DNA of 64,000 nucleotides from an uncultured Lachnospiraceae bacterium (GTDB lineage: Bacteria; Bacillota; Clostridia; Lachnospirales; Lachnospiraceae), in assembly GCA_900318375.1 (NCBI GenBank), contig ONKG01000033.1, forward strand, positions 1 through 64,000, given 5' to 3'. Position numbers and translations under genes: made by a program. The notes beneath the pieces were generated by a model that was given only the letters and a program-made list of their open reading frames with translations, had not been told where the DNA came from and did no database searches. This document shows, piece after piece, positions 22,894-32,917 of the stretch (positions are counted from its first letter, which is position 1; each line of letters starts with the position of its first letter).

Positions 22894-25512
22894 ATGAAGA
22901 AATCAGCATGCAGAGTGAAGAAAACACTGTCCACTATGATCATTTTTATGCTGATCCTGTGCGGTTGTACCGGTCGTGTGGAAACCGTATCAGCATCGGA
23001 AAGTGGTGTGACGAGTCCTGCGGAATCCGCAGGTCAGGTGCGGGAGTTTACCGGTGAGAAGGAAACTTTTGCCATTCCGGAGGGTCTGACACCTGATGTG
23101 GCATCGGAGTATCTGGAGATCGTAAAGGAAATCTGCAGTGAGTACGGCCCTGAGCGGTTCTGCTGGAGAGACGGAGATCTATTGCCGCACAGAGTCGGAT
23201 TTTGCGGAGGTCTGTTTGCAAATCTGGATGACGACGGTGTGCCGGAGATGATTCTGAAGTACAGGGCGGAGGATCAGAACGATGAATATGAAAGCGATGC
23301 CGGAGAAGAACTCTGGACATGGCGGAACGGGAATCCTTACCAGTCCTTGAAAAGACAAGAGCCTTCCTCGACAGCTCATGGAATCGGATATGATTGTCTC
23401 CTGAAGGGAGAGGGCCGCGATTATATGAAACAGGGCGGGATCCTGGAAGGTGAAACCAGTAAATCTTATTTCAGCCTTGATGAAAACGGGGATTATTGTC
23501 TTGAAGAAGAGAATCTTCCGGATGAGAGTAAGTACGATGAAGTCAGGCTTTCGAAGGGGAATACGATTTTACTGGCTAACAGTGATTATTTTCTCTATAC
23601 ACTGGCCGGTGCCGCGGCAGAGGCGGACGGCTCTGATCCTCAGATGATCCTTGCTCAAATGGGCTATGCCGTGGATCCTTCTGCCATGAGAACGGAAACA
23701 GAGGAGTATGATCCCGCAGCTGCTGCGGTGGGAAAAGACGGGAAAGCGGACTGGTATGGAATTCTCCGATCCCTCTATGACAACAAGCCGGAAGCGTTTG
23801 CGGACATCTCCACCCTTACTTCCACAGTGAATACGGAAGGAGTAGACTATGGATGGTACACCCGGGACGGCATCATGGGAGCAGAAGTGCTTGATCTGAC
23901 AGGAGACAAGAAGGACGATCTGGTTCTGTACAGGATCAGACCTTCAAAGGATTCAATTCCTCACGAAGACGTGTATATGAGTATGTATACATGCAAAGAC
24001 GGTAAAGTGATCGGGTCCTGGGAGGAACGCGTCAATAATGATGAAATGGCCCCTTTTACAGGTGTGTCCTACGATTCAATCAGGATTGGTTCCGTGACCC
24101 TGGATCGCAGCCCTTATCTCTGGACAGAATATGCCCATGTCAGTCATGGCGCCAACGGCAGTACCTTTGTTGTAACCGTGTTCGGTTATGATGAATACGA
24201 CGGGGAGTGCCGCCTTCGCCGCTATTGGGTGAACGGTAAAACAACACCGGGGACAAACGGAGTCGTCTTTTCTCTGCAGACTTTCGGACATGGCAGCGAG
24301 GGCCTTGAACCCGACACTGACGAACTTTTGTGGACTGACAATTACGGAAACGGGGATCTGGGTCCCTGCGCAGATGCTGCTGCCGCTGTAGCAGAGGGCT
24401 ACAAAAGAATTGGTTTTCCGGATTCAGCAGTGTATGGGGGCGATCCTTCGACGGAGCCCGGAAACGGAGGAGACCTTTTCAGAGATCGGTTTCCCACCTA
24501 TTGGAATACATCTGCAGTAAAAAAATCCATTCAGCTCATTGATTCAGGCCAAGGGACAAATGAAAGCCGGGAGATGACTTCCAGGATCAATGATTTTACC
24601 GGGATGGAAAGCAATCTTCAAAAAAGCAGCAGTGTCTATTCGGAGTATATCGAATTTCTCGCCGCCATTGCTTCCGGAGATCCCGGGAAAGTGACTGCGG
24701 GAGGAGCAGAAAAGAAGTCTTCCTCTGACGGCGGGGATACAGCAAACACCGGAAAGACCGGGAAAGATGACAGAGAAAAGTCTGGAAAGACGAAGAATGT
24801 CTCCGGAGAAAAAACTGCAAAGACCGGGAAAGATGGTGGAGAAAAGACTGGAAAGGCAGAGAAAGAGACCAGCGGTACGACAGGAACCAAGGTTGTGAAT
24901 GTCTCTGACGAAAAAGGGATTGTCTCTGCGGAAGCAGTGCCCGGAGACACTGTGAAACTGGGTTCTTATGCAGCTTCTGCAGACGGCGCTGAATCTCCTG
25001 TTGAGTGGACAGTACTCGAGAACAGGAACGGTTACGCCCTTCTGATCAGCAAGGAAGCTGTGGACTGCCTTCCTTATCACGATTCCTGGGCTGACATGAC
25101 CTGGGAGAAATGTTCTCTGCGCGCCTGGCTCAACAACGATTTTCTGGAGGAGACATTTTCTCCTGAAGAGAGAAAGTGCATCGTCTCGAGTACAGTTGTG
25201 AACCGTGACAACAGCGGAAATTCCGGCGGGGCTGTCACCAATGATCAGGTTTTCATACTGGATATTTCAGAGCTGGAGCAGTATTTTGACTCTGATGAGG
25301 ACCGCAGGGCCGGTGCAACTCAATATGCACAGAGTCAGGGCGCTTTCGTGGATGAGAAACGGGACGCCTGCTGGTACTGGGTGAGAAATCCCGGAGACAG
25401 CCCCCGATATGCGGTATATGTCAACTGTCTGGGAGACATTCTCGAGCGGGGCTCTCTGGTATTCGGAAACACATTCGGGGTGCGCCCCGCGATCCGGGTC
25501 AGGACTTACTGA
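22894..25512 (+). CDS. Lipoprotein with C-terminal DUF6273 domain
   Basis: The product is 872 residues from ATG 22894 (AGAAGG 10 bp upstream); ATG 22873 is an alternative. The signal sequence ends in a lipobox (MLILCGC), so it is probably membrane-anchored outside the cell. The N-terminal half has a calcium-loop-like NLDDDGVPEMILK motif near residue 115 and many aromatic, beta-rich segments without a known domain. A Lys/Thr/Gly/Asp-rich linker (about 610-680) leads to a DUF6273-type domain: PVEWTVLENRNGYALLIS, SLRAWLNNDFL, WVRNPGDSPRYAVYV and the closing FGVRPAIRV. The role of DUF6273 is unknown; it resembles formylglycine-enzyme or lectin-like folds in exported proteins. Confidence 0.82.
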   Translation: MKKSACRVKKTLSTMIIFMLILCGCTGRVETVSASESGVTSPAESAGQVREFTGEKETFAIPEGLTPDVASEYLEIVKEICSEYGPERFCWRDGDLLPHRVGFCGGLFANLDDDGVPEMILKYRAEDQNDEYESDAGEELWTWRNGNPYQSLKRQEPSSTAHGIGYDCLLKGEGRDYMKQGGILEGETSKSYFSLDENGDYCLEEENLPDESKYDEVRLSKGNTILLANSDYFLYTLAGAAAEADGSDPQMILAQMGYAVDPSAMRTETEEYDPAAAAVGKDGKADWYGILRSLYDNKPEAFADISTLTSTVNTEGVDYGWYTRDGIMGAEVLDLTGDKKDDLVLYRIRPSKDSIPHEDVYMSMYTCKDGKVIGSWEERVNNDEMAPFTGVSYDSIRIGSVTLDRSPYLWTEYAHVSHGANGSTFVVTVFGYDEYDGECRLRRYWVNGKTTPGTNGVVFSLQTFGHGSEGLEPDTDELLWTDNYGNGDLGPCADAAAAVAEGYKRIGFPDSAVYGGDPSTEPGNGGDLFRDRFPTYWNTSAVKKSIQLIDSGQGTNESREMTSRINDFTGMESNLQKSSSVYSEYIEFLAAIASGDPGKVTAGGAEKKSSSDGGDTANTGKTGKDDREKSGKTKNVSGEKTAKTGKDGGEKTGKAEKETSGTTGTKVVNVSDEKGIVSAEAVPGDTVKLGSYAASADGAESPVEWTVLENRNGYALLISKEAVDCLPYHDSWADMTWEKCSLRAWLNNDFLEETFSPEERKCIVSSTVVNRDNSGNSGGAVTNDQVFILDISELEQYFDSDEDRRAGATQYAQSQGAFVDEKRDACWYWVRNPGDSPRYAVYVNCLGDILERGSLVFGNTFGVRPAIRVRTY

Positions 25513-25676
25513 CGGATTGCGTCCAGCCCGAAGCCGCAACACTTAGAAAAACTGGAATTGTCTATGACAGGCGAAACTGTTACAATAAACAGCAGTATGG
25601 CACAGGCGCCCGCAGCATCCGGCGACCTGTCCGAACATGCTATTGCTGACGCGAACAACAAAGGAGAGAAAAGACT

Positions 25677-26459
25677 TTGGACAGTTACACCAGTTTTTCC
25701 TATGTCTATGACACATTTATGGATCAGGAGCCCTATGACGAATGGGCGGACCGGGTGTGTGATTATCTGGAAAAATACGGCCTTCCGCGTTCGGAAAAAA
25801 GCGGGAGTGAAGAAAATATTGTTGTAGACCTGGGCTGCGGCACGGGTAAACTCACCCAGATCATGGCGGACAAGGGATTTGATATGATCGGCGTTGACCT
25901 GTCACCGGATATGCTCTCCATCGCCCAGGAGCGCAAAATCGAATCCGGCAGGGACATCCTCTATACTCTGCAGGATATGCGTGATTTCGAACTCTACGGC
26001 GCTGCGGGCGCAATGATCAGCGTAGGAGACAGTGTAAATTACCTGATCGGGGACGGGGACCTGGAAGATATGTTCCGGTGTGTGTACCGAGGACTTCTGC
26101 CGGGCGGCGTTTTTGTTTTCGATTTTAAGACCATTCACCTTTACAGGGATGTAATCGGAGACAGGACGATTGCCGAGGACCGCGGCGACTGCGCCTTTAT
26201 CTGGGACAACTATTATGATCCGGAGACCTGCATCAATGAATACGATCTCGCGGTTTTCGTACAGGAGGACGGCGGCGACGGGACGATCTACCGCCGCTTT
26301 GATGAAGTGCATCAGCAGAGGGGATACACGCCGGAGCAGCTGCGGGAGGCGGCAGAGAAGGCCGGTCTTGAGTGGACTGCCATGCAGGATGCGGACACCG
26401 CACGGGAAGCGGATGAGCAGACCGAGCGTGTCATGGCTGCAGTCCGTAGACCCCTGTAA
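25677..26459 (+). CDS. Class I SAM-dependent methyltransferase
   Basis: The 260-residue product shows motif I VVDLGCGTGKLTQIMADKG (about residue 50), motif post-I VDLSPDMLSIA, and LPGGVFVFDFKT, the standard Rossmann methyltransferase pattern. The substrate cannot be predicted. The start is TTG 25677, because AAGGAGAG lies about 9 bp upstream and the protein then begins DSYTSFSYVYDTFMD, as in related small-molecule methyltransferases. Confidence 0.85.
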   Translation: MDSYTSFSYVYDTFMDQEPYDEWADRVCDYLEKYGLPRSEKSGSEENIVVDLGCGTGKLTQIMADKGFDMIGVDLSPDMLSIAQERKIESGRDILYTLQDMRDFELYGAAGAMISVGDSVNYLIGDGDLEDMFRCVYRGLLPGGVFVFDFKTIHLYRDVIGDRTIAEDRGDCAFIWDNYYDPETCINEYDLAVFVQEDGGDGTIYRRFDEVHQQRGYTPEQLREAAEKAGLEWTAMQDADTAREADEQTERVMAAVRRPL

Positions 26460-26675
26460 ATTCTTTTCAATGTTTTCTTTTTTGCAGAATCTGTTTTGTC
26501 TTCTTTTTGAGGTCTTTTGTTATACAAAACCCGTTTAAATGCTTTTTAAAGCTTTCTGTCACACAGAATCTGTTTTTTGACTGCCGGTCCGGATCATGAT
26601 CAGCGGACGAGTCGCCTGTTTTACTATATCAATTACTATTTCAGTAATCACAGCCGGAAAGATGAGGATGGATGA

Positions 26676-27581
26676 ATGGATATTCGATTTACCAAAATGG
26701 AAGGGTGCGGAAACGACTACGTGTATATCAGTGGATTTGACTATCAGCCGGATCCGCAGCAGAAGCCTGAGATTGTGAAGAGGCTCAGTGACCGCCACTT
26801 CGGGATCGGCGGCGACGGCGTGATTTTCATCAACCCTTCCGAGATCGCGGATTTTGAGATGGAGATGTGGAATGCGGACGGCACACGCGGAGAGATGTGC
26901 GGCAACGGGATCCGCTGCGTCGGAAAATTCGTCTTTGACAAAGGTATGACCGATCAGAAAGAGATTACGGTCGAGAGCTTCGGAAAGATCAAATACCTGA
27001 CCCTTTTTACAGAAGAAATCGACGGCAGAGAGCTTGTTACATCGGTCCGTGTCAATATGGGTGAGCCGATCCTCGATGCACTGGAGATCCCTGTCCTTGC
27101 GGGCAGTTCCCCTGTTGTCTCGGATGAGATCAGGATTACCCCGGAGGGGTGTGCGGAGTCGAAAGAATCAGAGGACCTGGAAGGATCGGGGCAGATTTTT
27201 AAGATGACCTGTGTCTCCATGGGCAATCCCCACGCTGTGGTCTACATTGACAGCACCGACGATCTTGAAATTGAATCCATCGGTCCTCTTTTTGAGAATC
27301 ACACCCGTTTCCCCAACCGTACAAACACGGAATTTGTCGAGATTATCGACAGGGAGCACGTCAAAATGCGTGTCTGGGAGCGGGGTTCAGGGGAGACTCT
27401 GGCCTGCGGGACCGGCTGCTGCGCAGTCTGCGTGGCAGGTGTCCTGAACGGCTTCACCTCTCCTCAGCTGGAAGTCCGGGTCCTGGGCGGCGCCCTTTTC
27501 ATAGAGTGGGATCAGCAAGCAAACCTTGTCTGGATGACAGGACCTGCCACAACTGTTTTTGAAGGGACAATCTCTATCTGA
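26676..27581 (+). CDS. dapF: Diaminopimelate epimerase
   Basis: The 301-residue product interconverts LL- and meso-diaminopimelate for lysine and peptidoglycan synthesis without cofactor. Both catalytic Cys are present: MCGNGIRC near residue 75 and ACGTGCCA near residue 244, along with MEGCGNDYVY at the N-terminus. Length is slightly above the usual ~275, owing to a short acidic insertion (SKESEDLEGSG) near residue 160. A purine-rich GAGGATGG precedes the start. No other dap gene is adjacent. Confidence 0.95.
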   Translation: MDIRFTKMEGCGNDYVYISGFDYQPDPQQKPEIVKRLSDRHFGIGGDGVIFINPSEIADFEMEMWNADGTRGEMCGNGIRCVGKFVFDKGMTDQKEITVESFGKIKYLTLFTEEIDGRELVTSVRVNMGEPILDALEIPVLAGSSPVVSDEIRITPEGCAESKESEDLEGSGQIFKMTCVSMGNPHAVVYIDSTDDLEIESIGPLFENHTRFPNRTNTEFVEIIDREHVKMRVWERGSGETLACGTGCCAVCVAGVLNGFTSPQLEVRVLGGALFIEWDQQANLVWMTGPATTVFEGTISI

Positions 27582-27679
27582 TTATTTCAGGTTATTATTG
27601 ATCATTTCTGCTCGTTTCCTGCAGGAGATCATTTGCGGATAGGCAGATCGGCAGATCCGGCTGAAATCCAGACCAAAAG

Positions 27680-27745
27680 GCGCGCGGCGCCGGCAGAGCA
27701 TTGCGGTCATGTAAAGCTTTGCCGGCATCGCGCGCTAAGTTTTTT
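27680..27745 (+). terminator. GC-rich terminator after dapF
   Basis: A 16-bp stem with one mismatch and one G-T pair (27680-27695 with 27720-27735) is followed by TAAGTTTTTT. The loop is long (24 nt). Confidence 0.7.
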
Positions 27746-27874
27746 ACACGATGAAGAGTGTGTCCGGTAAGCTTCCGTTAAAAAGCGTCCGGCAAAAAGC
27801 CCTGTATAATGGGGCAAAAATATATTTCGAATACAGGACAGTTCATGGTAAAATATTCTTGGTATAAATATTAT

Positions 27875-28045
27875 GATGTTGAGGTCAAAAGGTGGTTAAG
27901 GGAACACCGTCTCGTCAAGTTGCACAAACGCCTTGGGCACGCTCTCGCTCTACCCTCGCTGGCAGGGCCGCTCGCCAAGGCCCTTCGGCTGTTTGTGCAA
28001 CTTGACGAGACTCAGAGCCATTGGATACCTTTTGACCTTTACATC
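27875..28045 (+). mobile_element. Miniature inverted-repeat element, copy A
   Basis: This 171-bp element starts GATGTTGAGGTCAAAAGGT and ends with the reverse complement of GATGTAAAGGTCAAAAGGT, giving imperfect terminal inverted repeats. Inside are long inverted arms (CTCGTCAAGTTGCACAAAC and its complement) around a GC-rich centre. Two further copies (34020-34209, 60601-60752) are in the opposite orientation. The 7-bp flanks match (ATATTAT on both sides), consistent with target duplication. It has no coding capacity and would need a transposase in trans. Confidence 0.8.
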
Positions 28046-28060
28046 ATATTATTACATAAT
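28032..28060 (+). promoter_or_regulatory. Hybrid promoter: -35 in element copy A, -10 in flank
   Basis: TTGACC (28032-28037) lies inside the right terminal repeat of the element. CATAAT (28055-28060) lies in the flanking DNA 17 bp away. The next gene (28208) would have a leader of about 140 nt. Confidence 0.5.
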
Positions 28061-28207
28061 AGTAATTGTTTCGTATCAAATATGCGTCTGCATGTTTTCC
28101 GGAAAGTTTTATGGCAGCAGTACTCAGTATCATGCTGAACAAACAGGTCAACATGATAATGAGTAATAAGAAAGGCACTAAGAACAGAAGTAATCAGGAG
28201 GTAATGT

Positions 28208-29230
28208 ATGTCTGATACGAAGATGGTTCCCAATGCAGTTCCGGGTACAGGCGGGGAAAAGTATATTCCCATGGAAGAGAGGACCGGTAATGAGTCCATC
28301 GTGTATTTTACACGCGACCTTTCTCCGGAAGGCCTGCAGAAGATTTACAACAAGGTAAACGGCAATATCGACGGCAAGGTGGCGATCAAGCTCCACACCG
28401 GTGAAAAAGACGGCCCCAATATCATTCCCAGGCCCTGGGTCAAATATCTGATCGAGAATCAGCCCGAGCTCAAGGATGCCGCGATCGTTGACACCAATAC
28501 CTTCTATCCGGGCGACCGCGACTCGACCGAGAAGCACCGCGAGACCATCGCCCACAACGGCTGGACTTTCTGCCCTGTTGATATCATGGATGAAGAAGGC
28601 ACAGCTATGCTTCCCGTTAAGGGGGCCAAGTGGATCCCTGAGATTTCTGTCGGCAGCCATATGCTGAACTATGACTCCATGTTTGTCCTGACCCACTTCA
28701 AGGGCCACGTCATGGGCGGCTTCGGCGGCTCCAACAAGAATATCGGCATCGGCTGCGCAGACGCAAATGTCGGCAAGGCGCAGATCCACACTAAGACCGG
28801 AAAATTCAATCACTGGGATATTGCCAAGGAAGAGCTGATGGAGCGCATGGCGGAATCCTCCAAGGGCACGGTCGATCACTTCGGGAAGAAGATCACCTTT
28901 GTCAACGTCCTGCGCAACATGTCTGTCTCCTGTGACTGCGAGGGCACCGCAGCACAGCCCGTCGTAACTCCCAACATCGGTATCGTGGCTTCCACAGATA
29001 TTCTGGCAGCAGATTCCGCATCCGTTGATCTGGTCTTTGCCCTCAATGACGAGGACCACGAGGATCTGGTCAAGCGCATGACCAGCCGCCACGGCCTGCG
29101 CCAACTCTCCTATATGAAGGAACTGGGCATGGGCAATGACCGCTATATCCTGATCGATGTCGACAATGACGATTGTCTGATCTGCCCCAAAGAAGCCGTC
29201 AAGGATGTTGTTCCTTTCGTCGCGGAATAA
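28208..29230 (+). CDS. DUF362-family protein
   Basis: The 340-residue product resembles DUF362 proteins: KVAIKLHTGEKDG near residue 55, FVLTHFKGHVMGGFGGSNKNIGIGCA near residue 160, and a conserved SASVDLVFAL region. Many relatives carry ferredoxin motifs; here only isolated Cys remain (CDCEG, CLICPK), so it is the non-ferredoxin form. Function unknown, presumably cytoplasmic. AGGAGG (28196-28201) precedes ATG 28208. Codons are strongly biased to C-ending forms, as in valS and radA, which suggests high expression. Confidence 0.8.
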   Translation: MSDTKMVPNAVPGTGGEKYIPMEERTGNESIVYFTRDLSPEGLQKIYNKVNGNIDGKVAIKLHTGEKDGPNIIPRPWVKYLIENQPELKDAAIVDTNTFYPGDRDSTEKHRETIAHNGWTFCPVDIMDEEGTAMLPVKGAKWIPEISVGSHMLNYDSMFVLTHFKGHVMGGFGGSNKNIGIGCADANVGKAQIHTKTGKFNHWDIAKEELMERMAESSKGTVDHFGKKITFVNVLRNMSVSCDCEGTAAQPVVTPNIGIVASTDILAADSASVDLVFALNDEDHEDLVKRMTSRHGLRQLSYMKELGMGNDRYILIDVDNDDCLICPKEAVKDVVPFVAE

Positions 29231-29316
29231 ATCACTTTAAAGATCCTGATCAAGGGGTAATGATTCTTTTGTTCATCTTTGTTGAGATGCAAGTCAGACA
29301 TTGATTGAAGAGGCAG

Positions 29317-29355
29317 GGGTATTGCATCGATATAAAATGATGCAATACCCTTTTT
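29317..29355 (+). terminator. Terminator after the DUF362 gene
   Basis: A perfect 12-bp stem (29317-29328 with 29339-29350, GGGTATTGCATC) followed by TTTTT. Confidence 0.92.
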
Positions 29356-29397
29356 AATGTGCAGCTTTTTAAAATTTATAGGGAGGCGTAGATAAGA

Positions 29398-30201
29398 TTG
29401 GCTATTGCCAGAGTGAGTTTTTTTTCAAATCAACTGCACCGCACGGTGCCGTTTATGGCCGTTCTGCCCAACGACGGCGAAGCATATCCGGGGCAGGTCC
29501 CTGATTTCGTGACGGGAAAAATGAAAACGCTTTACCTTCTGCATGGCTATTCGGGCGACGAAAATGATTATCTGTCCAATTCACTGATCAGGGAACTGAG
29601 TGCAAAATACAAGATTGCCGTGATCATGCCCGCGGGAGAAAATCTTTTCTATGTGGATTCCGAAGACGATGTGATCGGTTACGGCAGATATATCGGGGAG
29701 GAACTGGTCGAATATACCAGGAGGATCTTCCATCTGAGCGAGAAGAGGGAGGATACCTTTATCGGCGGCCTGTCCATGGGAGGATACGGGGCAATGCGCA
29801 ACGGTCTCGTCTACCATGACACCTTCTCCAAAATCTGTGCTTTCTCCGGTGCTTATATCATCTTCCGGATCATTGACGCAGGAGGAAAACCCTACACGGA
29901 TGAAGTCTCCGGACCAGCCTTTCAGAAAAGAGTGTTCGGCAATTTCAGGACACTCAAAAAGCGCGGCCTGGATCCCAGAGACCTGGTTTTGAAATTGAAG
30001 AAATCCTCCGGGCAGATCCCCGAAATCTTTATGACGATCGGTACCGATGATTTCCTGCTTGATCTGAATCGCGCTATGCGGGATACGCTCGTAAAGGCTG
30101 AGGTACCCTTTACCTATATTGAGGATGAAGGGATCCATGACTGGGCATTCTGGAACAAACACATGGAGGATGCTTTTGCCTGGCTGGCAGGAGAGAAGTA
30201 A
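29398..30201 (+). CDS. Alpha/beta-hydrolase esterase (esterase D / tributyrin esterase type)
   Basis: The 267-residue product has LYLLHGYSGDENDYL (oxyanion region), the nucleophile motif GGLSMGGYGAM near residue 125, an Asp in TIGTDDFLLD and a His in EGIHDWAFWNKHM, which complete a Ser-Asp-His triad. This is the order and length of acetyl/tributyrin esterases of Firmicutes. No signal peptide is visible. It starts with TTG 29398, with GGGAGG about 10 bp upstream. Confidence 0.88.
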   Translation: MAIARVSFFSNQLHRTVPFMAVLPNDGEAYPGQVPDFVTGKMKTLYLLHGYSGDENDYLSNSLIRELSAKYKIAVIMPAGENLFYVDSEDDVIGYGRYIGEELVEYTRRIFHLSEKREDTFIGGLSMGGYGAMRNGLVYHDTFSKICAFSGAYIIFRIIDAGGKPYTDEVSGPAFQKRVFGNFRTLKKRGLDPRDLVLKLKKSSGQIPEIFMTIGTDDFLLDLNRAMRDTLVKAEVPFTYIEDEGIHDWAFWNKHMEDAFAWLAGEK

Positions 30202-30297
30202 CAGGGTGCCGGTGACGAGGCCCTCATCTGCCTTCCCTGACCTGACCGACCTGCGTCCGCCGTAAGGCGGAAAAATATATTAGACGAGCCGTGTCAT

Positions 30298-30336
30298 AAA
30301 AAAAGACCTCCTGCAGTCTGCAGGGGGTCTTTTTTT
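30298..30336. terminator. Bidirectional terminator between esterase and ABC transporter operon
   Basis: An A7 run, a stem of AGACCTCCTGCA pairing with TGCAGGGGGTCT (two G-T pairs) and a T7 run. It serves convergent genes on both sides. Confidence 0.88.
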
Positions 30337-30372
30337 ACTCATTGGATATTCAGGATCTATAAATCCCGTGTT

Positions 30373-31236
30373 TTATTCTTCCGCAGCAACGGCATACTGG
30401 TCAGCAAGATTGGCAATGGTGCCGTCCCCAACCATTTTTTCGATTTCGGCATTGAGAGCATTGAGGAGCTCTGTGTTGCCCTTCTTGACAGCAATTCCAT
30501 ATTCTTCAGAGGCGAACTGGTCATTGTCCTCAACGATTACAAGGTTTGCGTCTTTGTTGTCGTTGACATATTTCTGGGCTGTAGCGGAATCGATGACGAC
30601 AACATCGGATTTTCCATTGATAAGATCCATGATGGCATCGGGTCCCTTCTTGAAGGAAACATACTCGAAGCCCAGTTCTTTCACGCAGGTCTCACCGGTG
30701 TAGCCCTGGATGACAGCGATATTCTTGCCCTCCATATCAGCGGCTTTCGCGATTTCAGTGCCTTCCTTGATGATCATGACCTGAGTCGCGTTGTAGTAAG
30801 GCATTGTAAAGTCAACAGACTCTTTGCGCTCTTCTGTGATGGTCATTCCTGCGATAATGGCATCGATCTGTCCATTCTGAAGGGCGATCAGGAGAGAGTC
30901 AAATTCGATGTTGTTGATGGAGACTTCAGCACCCAGATCATCACCGATCTGCTTGGCGATTGCCATGTCAATTCCGTCAAACTCACCGATTGCGCCGCCG
31001 GTAGAAGAGATGAACTCGAAGGGAGGGAACTCCGCATTGGTACCGAACACGATTTTGTCAATGCCTGCAGCACTTTCTGCAGCGCCGGCGGTTGAGCCGG
31101 TTTCAGTGGTCTCTTCCTTGTTTTCAGCAGGCTGGGAAGATGTGGAATTGGAGCCGCCGCAGGCTGCGAGCGAAACGACCATTCCGACGGTCAGAAACAG
31201 GGCAGCTGCTTTCTTCATCATTTTCATAACTTTCAT
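30373..31236 (-). CDS. Polar amino-acid ABC transporter substrate-binding lipoprotein
   Basis: The 287-residue product has a lipoprotein signal ending VVSLAACGGS, then a type-II periplasmic-binding fold of the SBP_bac_3 family: IVFGTNAEFPPFEFI, FDGIDMAIAKQIGDDLG, and ITEERKESVDFTMPYY, the usual sequence around the ligand pocket. It captures a polar amino acid (glutamine, arginine, cystine or similar) outside the membrane. AGAGGA precedes the start. It is the last gene of a permease/ATPase/binding-protein operon, separated from the ATPase by a 200-bp gap with a hairpin. Confidence 0.92.
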   Translation of the reverse strand: MKVMKMMKKAAALFLTVGMVVSLAACGGSNSTSSQPAENKEETTETGSTAGAAESAAGIDKIVFGTNAEFPPFEFISSTGGAIGEFDGIDMAIAKQIGDDLGAEVSINNIEFDSLLIALQNGQIDAIIAGMTITEERKESVDFTMPYYNATQVMIIKEGTEIAKAADMEGKNIAVIQGYTGETCVKELGFEYVSFKKGPDAIMDLINGKSDVVVIDSATAQKYVNDNKDANLVIVEDNDQFASEEYGIAVKKGNTELLNALNAEIEKMVGDGTIANLADQYAVAAEE

Positions 31237-31340
31237 AACTTTTCCTCTTTAGATGATTGATCCATTTTTTGTGACGTTGACAGTTGCATTTTCAGGCATA
31301 CATCAATATGCCGGACGATCCTTGCTTTTATCAGGCTTAT

Positions 31341-31365
31341 GGCAATATTCCGGATGGATATTGCC
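31341..31365. other. Intercistronic hairpin in the ABC transporter operon
   Basis: An 8-bp stem GGCAATAT/ATATTGCC (31341-31348 with 31358-31365) lies between the ATPase and binding-protein genes. In the direction of the operon no T run follows, so RNA stabilisation or processing is more likely than termination. Confidence 0.45.
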
Positions 31366-31436
31366 TTTTTCCGGTATACATCAAAGCTGCCAGATGGTTA
31401 TTATACTACGTTCGTCCTGCGATATCCATAAAAATA

Positions 31437-32159
31437 TCAAAGAACTTTGCTCAGGAAGCTCTGTGTTCTTTCGTTCTTGGCAGAAGTGAAGATCTGATCA
31501 GGAGTGCCTTCTTCAACAATCACACCGCCGTCCATAAAGATGACCCTGGTACCGACTTCGCGCGCGAAGCCCATTTCGTGTGTCACAACGACCATGGTCA
31601 TACCGGATTTTGCCAGATCCTTCATAAGATCCAGAACTTCTCCTACCATCTCGGGATCAAGTGCGGAAGTAGGCTCGTCAAAGAGCATGATCTCCGGGTG
31701 CATGGCAAGCGCTCTGGCGATTGCTATACGCTGCTTCTGACCGCCGGAGAGCTGAACGGGATAGTTCTCTGCCTTATCCAGCAGTCCGATTCTGGTGAGA
31801 AGCTCACGGGCAGTATTCTCCGCTTCGGCTTTATTGGCCTTGCCGAGCCTGATGGGAGCCAGTGTGATGTTTTCCATGACAGTCTTATGGGGAAACAGAT
31901 TAAAGTGCTGGAAAACCATCCCCATTTTCTGCCGCATCAGATCGATATTGGCCTTCGGGGCATTGATCATTTCCCCGTCGATATAGACCTCGCCATCAGT
32001 CGGAACTTCAAGCATATTGAGACACCGGATCAGAGTACTCTTTCCCGAGCCGGACGGACCGATGACGACAACGACTTCCCCCTGTTTGACCTCGAGATCG
32101 ATCCCCTTGAGGACTTCCAGGTCACCAAACGATTTATGCAGGTTTTTTACGCTGATCAT
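31437..32159 (-). CDS. Polar amino-acid ABC transporter ATP-binding protein
   Basis: The 240-residue ATPase has Walker [11 protein letters not shown]-loop [13 protein letters not shown], signature LSGGQKQR, Walker [13 protein letters not shown] and the H-loop in [10 protein letters not shown]. This matches the GlnQ/HisP-type ATPases of polar amino-acid importers. GGGGAG lies before the start. It works with the permease just upstream (18-bp gap) and the binding protein downstream. Confidence 0.95.
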   Translation of the reverse strand: MISVKNLHKSFGDLEVLKGIDLEVKQGEVVVVIGPSGSGKSTLIRCLNMLEVPTDGEVYIDGEMINAPKANIDLMRQKMGMVFQHFNLFPHKTVMENITLAPIRLGKANKAEAENTARELLTRIGLLDKAENYPVQLSGGQKQRIAIARALAMHPEIMLFDEPTSALDPEMVGEVLDLMKDLAKSGMTMVVVTHEMGFAREVGTRVIFMDGGVIVEEGTPDQIFTSAKNERTQSFLSKVL

Positions 32160-32176
32160 AGGATTGCTCCCCTCTT

Positions 32177-32866
32177 TTATCTGATATCTGATTTTCTCAA
32201 ATTGGTTTCTACTCTGCTGAACAGAATGGTCAGGATCTTAATAAGTGTAAAATAGATCACGGCGGTCGCAATCAGAGGCAGGAAAGCCTCAAATGTCGCG
32301 CTCTTGATAAAGTCACCTGCTTTCTGCAGATCCATGAGTCCAACGTAACCCACGATGGCAGTCTCTTTGATCAGGACGATGAATTCATTGCAGAGAGAAG
32401 GAAAAATATTCTTGACCGCCTGCGGAATGACGATATCCTTCATTGTCTGCGAGGCACTCAGCCCCAGTGAACGTCCGGCCTCTGTCTGTCCCTTATCCAC
32501 AGAGAGGATGCCGCCCCTGATGATCTCGGAGACGTATGCGCCCGAATTGATACCGAAGGCAATAGATGCAATGATCCATTTGGGCAGAGGAACCGTCGCA
32601 AAGATGACAAAATAAATGATCATCAGCTGTGTGACGGAAGGTGTTCCGCGGATTATGTCCGTATAGATCTTTGCGATCATACGCAGGGCTTTGCTGTTGG
32701 ACAGTGCGAACAGAGCGATGATCATACCGATAATGACGCCAATGACTACAGCGAGCAGGGATGTCTCGATCGTGACACCAAATCCTTTTACAAGAAGCAT
32801 GTATCTGTCGTCGGTGATAAAACACATCTGAAATTTCGCGACGACAGATTCCCACCAGGTATTCAT
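32177..32866 (-). CDS. Polar amino-acid ABC transporter permease
   Basis: This 229-residue membrane protein has about five transmembrane segments and the permease EAA-type loop ([24 protein letters not shown]). YADDR-type N-terminal sequence and [20 protein letters not shown] fit the His/Glu/Gln/Arg permease family. Start 32866 (MNTWWESVV) is favoured by GGGGGT 9 bp upstream; an in-frame ATG at 32884 lacks a site. It is the first gene of the operon. Confidence 0.93.
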   Translation of the reverse strand: MNTWWESVVAKFQMCFITDDRYMLLVKGFGVTIETSLLAVVIGVIIGMIIALFALSNSKALRMIAKIYTDIIRGTPSVTQLMIIYFVIFATVPLPKWIIASIAFGINSGAYVSEIIRGGILSVDKGQTEAGRSLGLSASQTMKDIVIPQAVKNIFPSLCNEFIVLIKETAIVGYVGLMDLQKAGDFIKSATFEAFLPLIATAVIYFTLIKILTILFSRVETNLRKSDIR

Positions 32867-32917
32867 AAAATATACCCCCATCATTAATAAAATACAAAAT
32901 TCGCAAAAACATCTTTC

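Noticed and set aside
27809-28138. Open frame across element copy A
   Set aside because: Its codons come from the inverted arms and are not preserved in copies B and C, so it is not a transposase or other gene.
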